Positions 45,061 through 57,844 of a stretch of 64,000 nucleotides of DNA are shown here, piece after piece. The position numbers and the translations under genes were made by a program. Numbering within the stretch: position 1 is the first letter of the stretch; each line of letters starts with the position of its first letter. The stretch is from Larimichthys crocea (lineage: Eukaryota; Chordata; Actinopteri; Sciaenidae): positions 5,732,241 to 5,796,240 of the forward strand of contig NC_040033.1 of NCBI RefSeq assembly GCF_000972845.2, written 5' to 3'. Under the pieces are notes generated by a model. That model had not been told where the DNA came from, searched no databases, and saw only the letters and a program-made list of their open reading frames with translations.

Positions 45061-46314
45061 TTTCCTTAACTTACAAATGCCTTTAGGTGAAAATATATAT
45101 CACCTCTTACATTATGTTTGTGTCGAAATATCTACACAATAATCACATTAGTCATAAAGACAGTAGCCAAATGTTCCCAGTTATTGTGTTACATTTATTT
45201 CCCCTGTAATATCTGCATGGCAACTAAAGCCCATACAACATATTTATGGTTATGTCTAGAAAACTACATATGTTTATGTGTTTCTTTATTATGTTCTGCT
45301 GAAATTCATTCATGGGAGACAGGGTCACCCTGCAGGTCTTGTCACACTGTCACCTGTCGTCTGCGCTCTGGATGTATTTTTAGTTATATTCCACTTCCAT
45401 TTCCACAACGTGTAAAAATAAAGGCTGAGAATGACTCAGGCCTGAAATAATGCTGCGTGATATGTTTTGTGGAATGACCACAGCCAGCTGGTCCGATGAC
45501 CAACTGCTTTATTATGAGAAATTATAGCGACATTAAGTATATTGGTGCAAATGTATTTGGCTGTGGATTTCGGCATATAGTAATTAAAAGAATACATAAA
45601 TATATAATTAGCTGATGTTGCTTCTGTGCATAAGATCCAGAGCCAGAAAAATCTGCGGATCTATCGACGTAATAACGTCTGAGCTTCATGCATCAGCCGC
45701 CCCAACTCGAGTGTCCGCTGTCAATTGTGGCTTTGCTGGATAAATGACTTCCCTCTTTGCTACAGACGAGGCAAAGAAAAATGTCTGACAGCGTGATGAT
45801 ACTAAGTAGAGTGAAAGCAGGGACAGGAACTGTGAAGTATCAGTCTGGCTTTCACCACAGAGCTGGTGACTCAGCAAAGGCCAACAGTGGATTTCAATAA
45901 ATCAAAACGCTAACTGGACTCACGGGGTGGCCATGGCTGAGTGTTTCTCATTACGGCCGGGTAAGTCAACAAAGAGCTGAGTGACACTTTGGAAAGGAGC
46001 CGGATAGAATAATCAACACACATTTGAAGTTGTAAGCAACTTTACCCACAGATTCCTGTTTCCCCACAATGCATCAACACTCCCCTGTGATTTGTCTTTA
46101 CGAGAAGCCAGTTTTGCATTTACTGACCACAACAGGTTTGGACATAGACCTTCAAAGGAGTGGCCAACAATCCTGTACTTTGACAAATTCTGCAGAAACA
46201 CAAAGAAGCAGCTTAATCACATTTATCAGATTTAGTACTTAATAAACAAGCCGAACCTTAAGCTAACTGCGTGATGCTCTGTTAAGTCACGCAGTTCTGG
46301 TTCTGGTTCCCCAC
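45061..46314. other. Unannotated stretch with a short hairpin
   Basis: A perfect 10-bp inverted repeat AACTGCGTGA (46265-46274) and TCACGCAGTT (46287-46296) lies just before the dispersed repeat copy B and may mark its end. No gene is recognised. The 110-codon frame at 45118-45450 has no known domain. Confidence 0.5.
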
Positions 46315-46665
46315 ATGCCTTCATATCCCACCAGGAGCATAAGAAGCAGAGCATTTTGCCCACCATACTTTGTTAACTTGCTCAGATTTGGTGAACGTGA
46401 ATAAATATGCTACGTAGTTTTAGATTATTAGAAACCGAGCAGGTTTTCATCGTGGCAGCTCTGTGCCGCTTGACGCAGCTGCTCGCGGCATCCTTCAAAA
46501 ATAGAACAACTATGTATTTTTTTTTTGCAGAGCAGAGAGAGACGCTTCTGGGATGCTTCTGTATTATTGTGCTTCTCGAGGGATCACAATCCTCGCCGCG
46601 ATCAGCTCCGGCACCTGCGGCACACCTGGAACACGGCGCAGTCTTGCCCGGCTGACTGTCCTTTA
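46315..46665 (+). repeat. Dispersed repeat, copy B (pair of 9590-9945)
   Basis: It shares the ordered words of copy A, including 'caccaggagc' (46331), 'aacttgctcagatt' (46375), 'atgctacgtag' (46408), 'cagctctgtgccgcttgacgc' (46458-46478) and 'gatcagctccgg' (46598). Copy B keeps an additional middle section ('aaaaatagaacaac' and 'agagacgcttctg') that is altered in copy A. It has the same orientation as copy A. There is no coding content. Confidence 0.6.
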
Positions 46666-47975
46666 AAAAAAACTGCAGTTTTGGAAGAGTTCACCTTTTT
46701 TTTAGCTGGTTGGGGCAAACTAATGCCAACATTAGCATTATTTTGGACTATGATCACCATCTAGTCACTAACTTTGTCTGTCTTCTGTTTTAAAGCTAGG
46801 ATAGGCAGTGATGAAGAAACACATCATCATGTCCACGAGCTAGGCAGGCGGGTCAATCATTTCATGGCTGAATTAAATGCTTGGATGTCTTACGGCTGCA
46901 CAAACATTCTTCTTCTTTTCTAGTTTTTTCAGAGCATTTGATTTATTGATTGCTGTCTGGACGTAAAGAGGGGAAAAAAGCCTCTGAAATGCATTACCTA
47001 CTCTCCCCTAAATCATTTTCTGAGTTTCCTAAATATATAAAATCTTATTCAACCTTTCCCCCAGGAGCAGAAACAAAGCACAGATATGTCCAATAAATAT
47101 TTCCTCATCCTGCTGTGGCATAGTATTCTATGAATGTGAATGAATTGTAAATGAAGTAATAATATATGAAAATAATATGCTTAAAATTGGTATTCAACAC
47201 TGTACAGTATCACATAACTGCAGTAATGGTCATAACTGGGACAGGCTTTGTGTTAAAGGTGGTCTCCGGCTCCCCAGTGAGTGTCAACTTTCCTCAAAGT
47301 CTCCTTGAACGAGATACTAAACCCTTAATTGCTGTGTGGCTCCGCGCTACCCGACCAACTCTCCACGCTCGGCTCTCCACTGACAGTCATACATATGCAG
47401 ATGAGCCATTGTATGTGTTTGTGCAGAGCAAATGCCACATACCTGTTTATCATAGTATGGTAATTATTAATATAAAACCCAATATAGAAAAAAAAACCTT
47501 CCAATGTCTGACCTGCATGATTATCTATAAAACATAAAGACTGTCCGTCTTCTCAGCGCTGACAAAATCTATTTCTCTACACGACTTAAGTGAATGCAGA
47601 AGAAGAAGCTGTGAATGACAGTGGAGGAAGCAAACAGAATTACGAGCTCTACTTACGCAAGCAAACATAATTAAGGGCCACTGAATCTGACAGTGCACCT
47701 GTTATAGTCCTAAAAATCTCATCCTGCCTGAGGAGTAAATCTGCAGCACATCTACTTTCTCCATAACGATGCAGCCGTGCCGGAAGTGTAAGATTGTCTC
47801 CTTTTCTTATTTTTGTGCAAACACGTGATCAGTTTTCCTGCAAATGTTTCCGACCGCACCCAGTCCAGTGAATCTTCCCCCTCACTGCTCATGGACCTGC
47901 ATCCTAAGTAGCCACTGTGTTTGTGCGTGCTTGCCTCTGTCTTACACTTGACTATAATGAGCTCGTGAAAATCTT
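46666..47975. other. Unannotated non-coding stretch
   Basis: The plus-strand frame at 47166-47537 (123 codons) contains 'TYADEP', but no reverse-transcriptase context surrounds it. No gene is recognised. Confidence 0.5.
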
Positions 47976-47979
47976 CCCG

Positions 47980-48200
47980 ACTGCTCTAATAGCCGCATTC
48001 TAAGCCGTACCCCCTGGGCTAAAGGGGTCGCGCTGCGTCGGTGGGAGCTGAGGCGAGCACCGGCGCCTGGCAGCCTGCAGCCAAGCCATCTATCAGCACA
48101 GCTTAGGCCATCGCTACTGCTCAGCACCGTGGCGGAGGCGCAGGGGCTGACACACTCGGGCCCGGGCTTGGAAACCCAGAGACAAATCGCACTTATAAAG
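47980..48200. other. Small CpG-rich, GC-rich patch
   Basis: About 15 CpG dinucleotides occur in roughly 200 bp, far above the surrounding density, with clusters such as 'gtcgcgctgcgtcgg' at 48027-48041 and 'gagcaccggcgcc' at 48055-48067. It could be a small promoter-type CpG island, a conserved element or a recent insertion. No transcript or coding frame is supported, and the 91-codon minus frame here follows from the base composition. 'TTATAAAG' at about 48193-48200 lies at its edge. Confidence 0.4.
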
Positions 48201-48654
48201 TGCATGTTGAGTTTCATTATCTAAGAGCAGCATTGGGGGCGAGAGGGGAAGGCACAGCGGGGAACGATGCACAGACACAACAGGTCGTATTACATCCTGA
48301 CATTACAATATGCTCCAAAAATAGCTATTATTATTCATCTTAGATTAATAGATGATTTTATTGTCACTCAAGCCATTAGCAGTTTGAACATCCAGAGATT
48401 TCATTTAAAAACAGATGTGAGCTCTCTGGATAAATATATCACCTATGTGATGGATATTTGGGGGAAAAGTTCCTCAGTGTTATGGACTACAACCCGGATC
48501 AGTATGGCTCTGATAATGCCAAGCTCATTACCATCAACCGGCCCGAGTCTGATGAAAACTAAGCCGTGATTTCAGAAGAAGCTGATATGAGAAGGGGAGG
48601 ATTAGCAGCCTGTCAGCAAGCTGGAGGAGAATTCGGAAAGCGCCCCGCGTAGCT

Positions 48655-48960
48655 GTCTGTGTCATCAAAGTTCATCTTTATTAAGGAATCTAATGAGGAT
48701 TTGCAAATACGGCGTCAAATGAATCACACACATGATCAGTGTAGCAGATACAAAGTCGTTGTTACGTTGCCTCACAAAGACACATCAGACGCTGAGCCCA
48801 AGGCCTCAGATTGGAAATATTTAGCTCGATCGCCACTTTCTGAAATCCATTTTCATAATTTCAGACGAAGTTCACGGCTTCATTGATCATAATCGCTGGG
48901 CCATAAATAGCACAAACCACTAGGTGATTAATTTCCCTGAGTTATTACGGAGCTCATCGT
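48655..48960. promoter_or_regulatory. Enhancer-like block with POU-type site (candidate CNE)
   Basis: A non-repetitive block contains the palindromic octamer-like ATTTGCAAAT at 48699-48708, 'gaatcacacac' (Pbx/Meis-like) near 48720, 'catttttcat'-type AT words near 48848-48858, and 'cacaaaccac' (Runx-like AACCAC) near 48911-48920. The 75-codon frame at 48659-48886 has no known domain. The call is an inference from motif density and composition. Confidence 0.32.
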
Positions 48961-51900
48961 GGAAAAGCTACACGTATCTCGCAAAGATTCCAACGTAACG
49001 CTGAGCAGTCGAATCCTTTCTTTGTGAACTCCGAGAGCTTATTCCAACGGATGTCAGGCACTTGATGCGGGGAATCATTAAAATGCCATAAAAGACAAAT
49101 GTGGTATTTAATGAAAGATTTCCATAAGACAAAGACTTCATTCTCTGTGGCCAGTACATATTATATATGAAAAGACAGCACGAGGAGAAAGAAGAGGTTT
49201 TGATTTCCAATATTAATCAACGTCTTTATGTATGCCCTGTTAAATAATGTGGTGAATTCATAGGGTTAACAAAAGCACTGTATGACAGGTATAAAAATAC
49301 TTAATTCTTCATAAAATAACTAGATAAATCTCCACATAAAATAATTCCTCTTCCTGTAACGTGCCTGAATAATCCTTTAGCGTGACAGCAGGAGAGCGGA
49401 AGCGATGGCCTTCGATCGTAGCAGTGATTGTAAGGAGCTGCTGGATTGAGTCAAACAATCACCCGCAATTACATTGATTGGACGAGTCTCCGATAAAGAA
49501 CCACGGCTACACAAAGAGGAAGCGGTCGGAGACCAGGGAGGACGGCGTGAAGTGACCGTGTATTCGGCACCTGTAATTTAGTTTGATAAGCTGATGAGAC
49601 TGCACGAGTGACTGCCGAGAGCCGGGCCGCATGCTAATACGCATGCACGCTGTAATGTGCTGCAAGTTGGGTAGAAAGAAGATTGCAAGAGAATCGAGGA
49701 TTCTTTGGTGATGACAGGAACTGGCCTCACTCTGTTAGGGTTTAATTAGACCTCAAGATGTTCATCCAGCCTCGCATTATCAGTCTCCCCATGTGCAAGA
49801 AAAAGAAAAAAAACATCTGACAGCTTACATCTGGATGAAAACGAGCCATTCCCATTCATCAGTGAAATAATTCCATGTTTGCGTCCTATCTCCCATACAC
49901 CTGTTCGTCACTCACATCTGTGCTAAGCGTGCTCTCGGTCCAGAAATCACAAATCAAATCCTGTCGCCGTCCTCCAAGACTGAGAAGACTGTCTTCCCCT
50001 TTATTTCGTTTCATTCCTTTCCCAAACGTCTAAATCCTTCCATCTGGATGGTAGATACGCGTGATGATTTATGCCAGTTGCGAGGACGTGCATCCAGCAT
50101 CTTAACGCTCCGCGAGCTGGTTTGTGTTCAAACGTGGATAAACCGGTGAACCGTTCTACTGAGCTTGAACATCTTGAGCCATTTAGAAGTTCTTGTGTGG
50201 ATAATGTGATTTTTAAAAATGGCTGAATGGTGATAGTGTTTATTTTTTTATTGTTTCTAACCTATATAGGAAAATGTAAAAGCAAAATGTGTCAAAGTGT
50301 TGTGACGTTGTGACTCTTCTAGACATCTGCACGTGGGAAATGACGATCGCAACATTTTAACATTTCTTCTTCTTCGCCGAATTGGACTGAGCGGATCATT
50401 AGGACCAACACATGACTGCCAATATATAAATACAAAACATGCACACATGCTCCAGCAGCTTCCTCAGTCGCCATTGGTCTCCCCCCATCTGCTATGAAGC
50501 CACTGTGGCTACCACTGGGAACTTCAGCTGCAGTGACATCTAGTTGCAGGGATGCAAGAACTTATTCCGTGAGATGAAATAAAGAAAAGAAAAAGTAAAG
50601 GACTAAAAAAGTATTTCTTGTTTGTGGTCAGATGATCAGTCAGAGCCAGAAACTCACCCAGTTAAAAGCCCAGTATCTCCGTCTCTGCGCCCACTCTCGA
50701 CACATCAGATTGGACATCCGAGTTAGTGGGAGAGATGTGTGGAGCGCGCACGGTGGCAGATACTTTGAATTACAAAGTGAGAAGCTGTTTTTGTCTGCTG
50801 CGGGAGCAACAGTTTCCTTTGGATTGGAAATGATATTAAAAACAAACCGATGCTGTAACATTTGTACACTTTGCTTCCAATTTCCAAGCAAAGCAGATGA
50901 AACTGGCACATTTTTAGAGCGTTCACGATTACCGCAAGTGTACAATCGATGCCCCACAACAACTGCCGACAGCAGCGAGTGTGTTTGGCAAAGCCAGTGG
51001 CAAACGCCTCATCAAGTCCCATTAATGCACTGGCAAGAACAACGAAAAGAAAAACAGGCTAAACCACCTCATTACTATCACACTGTTTCTGTTTGTGTCT
51101 TTCTTTCTTCACATTGACACATTGGTTTATTTTTGTGTGGACCAAAAGGTTGTCCAACAAAACCTGCATTTATTTTATAAGCTTCACAGTCCAGTGCGTC
51201 CTTGATTCATTTGTCACCCTTTGGATCAATGAGAACAAAACAAATGTCATCTTTAAAAGATGTAGCAGATATATTTATATAGCATATAGTATATATGGAT
51301 ATACTAAAAGTCTATATGGATAGCACAGTTTGTACTTTTGCATCAATGCTGCCTGAGCAGTGTGTGAAAGTAAAATTGCTTGTCAAGGTCTGCAGTGAAT
51401 TAACTAAAGGAACTCCTCTATTGAGATAGATCTCACTTACAATACTTTATATATTGTTATATGTATTATTTATGCCAACATTTAATGGTATTCCTTAAAT
51501 ATACTCTTGCCTTCTGCTCCTGTATTATTACCCCAATGATTTTTTTGTTGGTTGAAAACATATACTAAATTTTCTATGTCGATTCAAGGGTATCTTTGCA
51601 CCCTAACAGCTACAATATTTAGTGTGTCTCAGCTGTCATTAGTATTGCCACCCAGTTACATTATTTTACATAGCAATACAATTTTATATTTGATATCTTA
51701 TATCCCTAAAAGTAGCCAATAATATCTGGTTGTTGTTTTTTTTTTTGCTGTCTTCTTTAAACCGAGTTAATATCAGGTTTTCAGCTAACATTACTAACTA
51801 TCTGACAAAGCAGAAGCTGAATGGCTAAGAGTCTAAGTTAAGAATCTGATCATTTATAAGCCAAAAAAAGCCAATTCATGAAATTAGTTTAAATTTTATT

Positions 51901-53887
51901 AAAAAAACAAACAAAAACCCCCCAGTGATTTTAATAAATTTCACCCATTTCCAGCAGATTTCAGTGATGTATGAAAGGATTTCTAAACACTAAGATACTG
52001 AGACCTACAAAATGATAGAAGTAGAGCGGTGAGCCTGTTGTTTAAAGTTCCCGTGTCCGTGAGGAGAATTATGAGCTAATCTGTGTGTCTGACAGAAGGT
52101 TGTTATGCTCACTGATGCAGCCTTTCAGATACAATCAAAGAGCCACTGTAATCTTTACTTGTAAAATCGTGACTCGTGATGCCTAACTCTAAAAAATAGT
52201 TCTTGTATTCATCATAATTGAAGTTTGAGTTTTCTATATACCAAGACACGGCACGACACACAAGATGTGTCCTTCGGCTAAAAGAGTTTTATACTCTTCT
52301 TATTGTCAGATCCTACATTCAACACAAACTTTTTTTATAATCAACCATCTGCTAGAAATGTACTTATGAAATTAGAAAAGTTTGTGCAATAACAAACTGA
52401 ACAAAAAAATCTCACACAATGAAACCGAGACTGCCGCTACAGAAATATTCTTTTCAGGTAGCTAATTCAATTTGAAGTGCTGGAACACATAAGAGAGTTT
52501 AACGGCCTTTGATTAAACCGACATGTCTCATCATGTAACTTATGTTGTATTAAATGTGACAGGAAGAATCGGAACAATTAACCTGCAGCACCACATCGGC
52601 CGTCACAGCTATATTAAACCAATATGTCTTTAGATGGGTAGCATTACAAGTGAACACTTGACTGGATTGCCTGTGCGTTAATCGTGGAAATGTCCACCTT
52701 GGAGCCAATTGTAACCGAAATATAACCAATTAACTAACAGGCTCTGTCACCCACATAACTACAATTTTCCTGATGTATCTTCTTGACCCATATCCTTTTG
52801 GAATAAATTGTTTCTGCCTCTGCTAATGAATGTAACCTGGACCCGACTCCTGAACTGTGACAGACTGTTTCTCGATGAGGAGTACTCACTGCTGCAGTTT
52901 GAATCAAATGTTAGGGAGCTGGTCTTTAAAAGTACCTTCCAGGCGCCAAAACAAATTAATTTGTTGTATTACATAATGTATATTAAGTGTGTAATTCAAC
53001 TGCGCAAGAGACATATGGCCTCCTTGCACAGAGCTATCTAAGTCACTTCCTTTGAGGACGGGTATGGTAATATACATGCAAATTTATATGCGGTAAATGT
53101 AAAAGTTTAATTAATTACAATGTCCTCTAGCAAACAGATTTTTTAAGGACCACACTGAAGTAAGTATTTTTTGTTTGTTTGTCTCTTTAGATAATGCAGC
53201 TCACTTGTACTGTGTTAATCAATTGTTCCGTTGCTTTGTAGGTCCAAAACAGAAAAGACAATCTACCTCAACCATTCTGGCGAGTCTTCAGTTTGGACCT
53301 GCTTGGGTATTCCATCATTGTAAAAAGAAAAAAAAAACATCTGCATTGTTATTGTGCAATGTGCTGGCTGCATGTGTTTGCAGTGGAGAGCACAAAAGAG
53401 AAAGAGAAAGAGAAAGGGAATCAGAAGTTCAGGTAAACGTCAAGTGTGCCAAAGTGGAGCTTGGATGGAAAAAGAAGATGAGGTCATTGTCCTTAAAGTT
53501 ATTACGAGGATAGCTAGTCATGAGTCAATTTTCCTGGAAAATATCTGAAGCAGGAGCATCACTGAAACAAAAAAGCAGACCAAAAAAAAAAAAAGGCTTT
53601 TAGATCAACGTTGGCAGCTTTTCAGTGTTCAAGGTTAACTTTCATGTAATAGCTTCTGAAAAGGAAATAGATGAATAATGGGGTACTTGGCAAGGCCATG
53701 CTCGGGGGCAACAAAACATCATACTTTTAGCTTATTTCCTGCCAAAATACTGAGAGATCAAATACTGTGAGAACATCATAGAGCCTTCAGCCTAGAACTT
53801 CCCTTTGTTCACGCAAAACGATGAAGTAGATGTAAGCTCTGATTTATCCAAGTGAGCCAACGCAGAACAAAAGTTAAACAAAGTGTG
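48961..53887. other. Unannotated non-coding stretch
   Basis: About 4.9 kb shows no recognised gene. The 161-codon frame at 50632-51117 is opposed by two antisense frames and has no domain. A purine microsatellite (GAGAAA)n lies at 53394-53419. A balanced, non-repetitive patch lies at about 49380-49600. Faint similarity to fish repeat words ('gacatctagttgcaggg' near 50536) is too weak to call. Confidence 0.5.
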
Positions 53888-54096
53888 CAACGATTATTTT
53901 TTAAAATATTTTTGGGGCCTTTAATTGATAGGACAGCTGAAGATAGACAGGAAGCAGAGAGAGGGGAATGAGACGCAGCAAAGGGCCGCCCGATGCGGGA
54001 TTCGAACCGGGGCCGGCTGCAGCGAGGACTATAACCTCCACACACGGGGCGCCTGCACACCCACTACGCTACCGACCGCCCCACAACAATTATTTT
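53888..54096 (-). repeat. Target-site duplication around SINE copy 2 (13 bp)
   Basis: CAACGATTATTTT (53888-53900) and CAACAATTATTTT (54084-54096) flank the SINE and differ at one position. This supports an older insertion than copy 1. Confidence 0.85.
53901..54083 (-). mobile_element. tRNA-derived SINE, copy 2
   Basis: The minus-strand copy of the element at 33442-33621 is 183 bp, with the same tRNA-like head, B box (GGTTCGAATCC, plus-strand 53998-54008), body ('cctgtctatcttcagctgt' in reverse) and A/T-rich tail at 53901-53915. A 13-bp target duplication with one mismatch flanks it. The frames overlapping it on both strands are artefacts of the insertion. Confidence 0.92.
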
Positions 54097-54274
54097 ATTG
54101 AGTCTCAATTCATGAAATGCAAAGGTAATTTTAGACAGTCAGTGGAATTAATACAATGATGATGCTGGCGTGTTGACATACTGGCGCATACAAAGTAGCA
54201 AGTACAGCTGTATCTGATGGAAATTTAATTAGTTCTGCAGATATTTGGTCACTAAAATCCAAAGCAATCTATAC
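54097..54274. other. Unannotated non-coding stretch
   Basis: Short AT-rich sequence between the SINE and the next repeat, with nothing recognised. Confidence 0.5.
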
Positions 54275-54445
54275 AATAATTGCCAGGACATTTCAATAAA
54301 AAGCTAAATTGTCAACATCATGTGGGCAGTGGAGGAAACTCTTGGAACCATCAATGCACCGCCCAGGCACCACAGATATCTGTACCAGATTTTGTGCCAA
54401 TTTGTGCTGTAGATGTTGAAATATTTGGTGGCAAATGGGAAAAGA
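54275..54445 (+). repeat. Teleost dispersed repeat (tatctgtacca...ttgaaatattt)
   Basis: The run 'ggaaactcttggaaccatcaatg', in two parts near 54334-54356, then 'gatatctgtaccagatttt' (54375-54393), 'gtgccaat' and 'gtagatgttgaaatattt' (54409-54426) follows, from memory, a common fish repeat with exactly this word order. It is non-coding and strongly worn. Confidence 0.55.
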
Positions 54446-57109
54446 ATCTAACCTGATTGTGAGCGGGGCTTTGGCTCTCAACTTGAAGAGACTAACTACA
54501 TCGCTTGACGTGAGTAATTCATCACAATACACCTTGTACAGTTTCCTTTCTGTTAGTCATTGTGTTGCAGAAACAGCAGAGAGCAGTGGATTTAAGGATG
54601 ACATCCGAGATCTGAAAGTCCTTCAGCAAAAACAAGGCCCACCGCCTGCCAAAACTCATGGAAAACATGCTCGCCAGACTGACAGACAAGCACAATAAAG
54701 AAAAAAGAGAAAAATAAGTGAGTGAAGGTCAAAGAAAGATAGAATCAAATCTAAGAAGGCCACTCTGCTTTGAATGGACAATTTGCCGTTAATGAGCGTA
54801 ATTTTAAAGGCTAATCTTCCCATAGAGAAAATCAGTATAGATGATCGCCAATGACAAAAGACCTATTATTACTGTAATGTTACAGTAGGTGCATCTATAG
54901 TTATTCCTTTGCACTGAGCCAACGACTAAGGGCATTGTGTTTAAATATAATGGATTTAATTACAGCATTTACTGCTGCATGTAATTTTCTGAACATTGAA
55001 CATTTTATAATGTCCATCATTTTGCCTTTTATGGTAGATTTAAAACATTAACTTTCCAGTACAGTAGTTAGATGTGAGATGGAGTCATATTGATGGAAAA
55101 AAGACAGGAGCTCAGAAACTTTACTGGCTCTTGATGGACGTTGGCCAATATTTCGTTGACCAACAAGCTGTTGTGCACTCAGCTAAATGAATGGACCTCA
55201 CAGTGAGAACTTCTTATCATGTAAATTTATGCTTGTACAATTTATATTTTGTCTGTCAGGACTTTGGATGTAATCCAGTCCGCGATTTTGCTCGCCTTCC
55301 CTCCGAGATGTTGTTTTCTCAACTGTAAACTTACAAATACAGAAGAAATAACTTCCCACTGACATGACAGCTCCCCAGAAAGTGAACACAAAATATCGAA
55401 AAATCACATGTCAAATAAGTTTTTCCCAAACAGCTCAAGATCGCAGCACCCATATCCAGGATGTTTTGGCTTTGTTTTTAGCACAGCTGGAGGAAGTGGA
55501 GACACAACGTCCATCTTTATATACATTTATGTACAATTTTCAGGTGCAGTCACTGTTAGGTTGTTAAAATCGATGAAGAAACCAAGTGAATTTGCCATTT
55601 TTTTATTTTCCTAAATAAATATAAGGCATTAAAGTTGTGACAAACTATTTTTGACCACAAGGGATCAGTGAAAAATGGCTGTTTTATAAACCATAATCAT
55701 AATTATGGAGACATGGAGCGACATGGAAATCCCAATGAGTCCTTTCTCTTGTCCACTTTTAATCTCAGGTTTGGCTCACCAAGTAATGAAAAAAAAATCT
55801 ATATGTTTGGCTTGGAGATGATCAAATCTCCCCCTGCTACATGTTGACTTTGGCTCTTTGCAATCTCTTGGCAAGATGAGTAATGGGTGCTCATGAGCTT
55901 GCCCATGTTACGAGCCACTGAGACTCGGCCATATGGACCCACCAAACAATGAGATGAAAGGTGCAAATTGGTGCAGACCGGGTTTGATCCTCGATGGGAT
56001 CAACGGTGCTAACAGCTGTTTTACATTAGACTCTAACATATCGTGGAGCTTCTCAGGAAAAGACAAGTTCTGAAAACAGATGGTCTTTTCTGCTGAATAC
56101 CTGCTGTGCCAGTTCATGTTGCCACTCCTATGACCTAAAATTCGGATGCACCGATTACTCAGCAATTTTATTTTAAATGTCAGCATAGGTGGCGGTTTAT
56201 TTCCACGAGGACTGTTAGGAATACTGCACTAAAAACATCACTTACGGAGACTTTGTTGTGTTCACACAGCCAGGGAAAATCATCTGAATTGCAAACATTG
56301 TTTGTTTTTATCCCTTCAACAAACCTATTTTTTTAATTTTCAAAACTGAATACCCTCTCTATAAATATTTAAGCTCGAAATGTGTTTAAGTGTATCCATG
56401 TGGGCATGCTGTCAAAAGCAATGGCACAACAGAAATCCAATATGAATGAGATTCAATGTGAATAAAGCAACAGCGAGGCCTCTCAAGTGTAGTCTGCATA
56501 ATCCAGCAGTCCCAGAAGCTTCTCTGGGTTGAATGAGGTAAAGATCTGCATAGAGTTGTTAAATCAATTAGTCAGAGCCCGGCCTAATAATTGCAATATA
56601 ACCAGATAATTCCCAGCCCAGAGAGCTTCGTCGACTCACTCTCCATCTTTCTCCGTGGCTCTGTCATGCCTTCAGGTATTTGAACGGGGCTGACTCTCAA
56701 AGGGAGAGAGAGTGGAAGCGAATGAGGCAGACATGTCATTGGTGCTGGAACATCAGGGCCAGTCTGTTAGGGCTGTCTCCCTCTGTCACAGTCTCAACCA
56801 CTTCTCTGTTATCTCCACCGAACACATGTCCAACCGCGCTATTACACACTGACTGCTAATGGAGCATAAGACTGAGGTGGACCTCCCATTCACTGTTGGC
56901 TCCACCACTGCCTCTCTCTGACTCAAATGCTATTATTGGCAACACAGAGAGACACAGAGAGAGACACAAACATGCATGCAAACAAGTTCTTGAAAATCAC
57001 ATATTTTCTATGAATTATAAATGCACTCCAAGTTTTTTTCTCCCTTCAAATCAATGACAAAACGGCCTTATTTTACCGGTGGAGGGGAAAAAAAAAAAAA
57101 GATTATTTC
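54446..57109. other. Unannotated non-coding stretch
   Basis: A (GAGACACA)n-like tract lies at about 56940-56967, and an A13 tract at about 57089-57103. No gene is recognised. Confidence 0.5.
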
Positions 57110-57280
57110 CACGGAGATGGACGATGGACTGCTATGCTGGCGGCAAAATAGCTGTAATAGAAATGGTAATGTCCTCCCTCTATCTGATCACGTTCGGTTT
57201 TGAGATGCATTCTCCCGGGTGGCAATTTGAGTTACAGGGCTTTCCTATTTCCCTCCTCTCTGTCTTTGTTGGCTGCCTCT
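57110..57280. promoter_or_regulatory. Enhancer-like non-coding block (candidate)
   Basis: A non-repetitive, even-composition block follows an A tract ('gatcacgttcggttttgaga' at 57185-57204, then 'gcaatttgagttacagg'). Overlapping frames at 57021-57282 have no recognised domain. Low-confidence inference. Confidence 0.2.
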
Positions 57281-57844
57281 AATAACACAGTGGGATGCTG
57301 AGAGCGGACTGTTTAGAGCCTGACAGAAAAGCAACTTGATGAATTTGATGCGACTATTTGATCTTTCAGACCCTCCGCACACACACACACAGACACAGGA
57401 GGCCATTTATTTTCTCTAATCCTTTCCACGGTGCTGTGAGGCTGGAGTTTGTCCCAGTATGTACTGGGCAGGAGTCAGTTGTCAAGTTGTGAGTACATAA
57501 GAGGGCTGACAGAGATAAACAGACACGTTCTTATGCTTCCTCTGCTCATTGTTTATCTTACTTTTGTATTAATTCGATCCAACATGCTACTGGACTGTAG
57601 GGGGACGCTGGAAATATTGGAAATCCATGCTGACTCCAAATAACCTTGCCACAACTCTTTATTATGTGGAAGAAAACAAGTCCACAGCCAGGACTTAAAG
57701 CAAATCTATGCCATCAAAATTACATTGTACCATTATTATGTTTCGGGTTTTTTTTTAGTTCAAGCAGTGTTTAACAAAGTCATAGTGAGGTGGTCAGACT
57801 GGATGTTTGAGGTACAGATCCTATATGTATCCCACATGTTTGAA

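Noticed and set aside
47166..47537. Reverse transcriptase suggested by 'TYADEP' in a 123-codon frame
   Set aside because: The catalytic pair is Asp-Glu, not Asp-Asp, there is no upstream GxPQG block, and the rest has no RT character. Chance similarity.
50632..51117. 161-codon plus-strand frame as a gene
   Set aside because: There are two antisense frames of similar length in the same place, no known domain and no splice or start context. The length is within chance for the window.
53809..54060. Minus-strand coding exon
   Set aside because: It lies almost entirely inside SINE copy 2.
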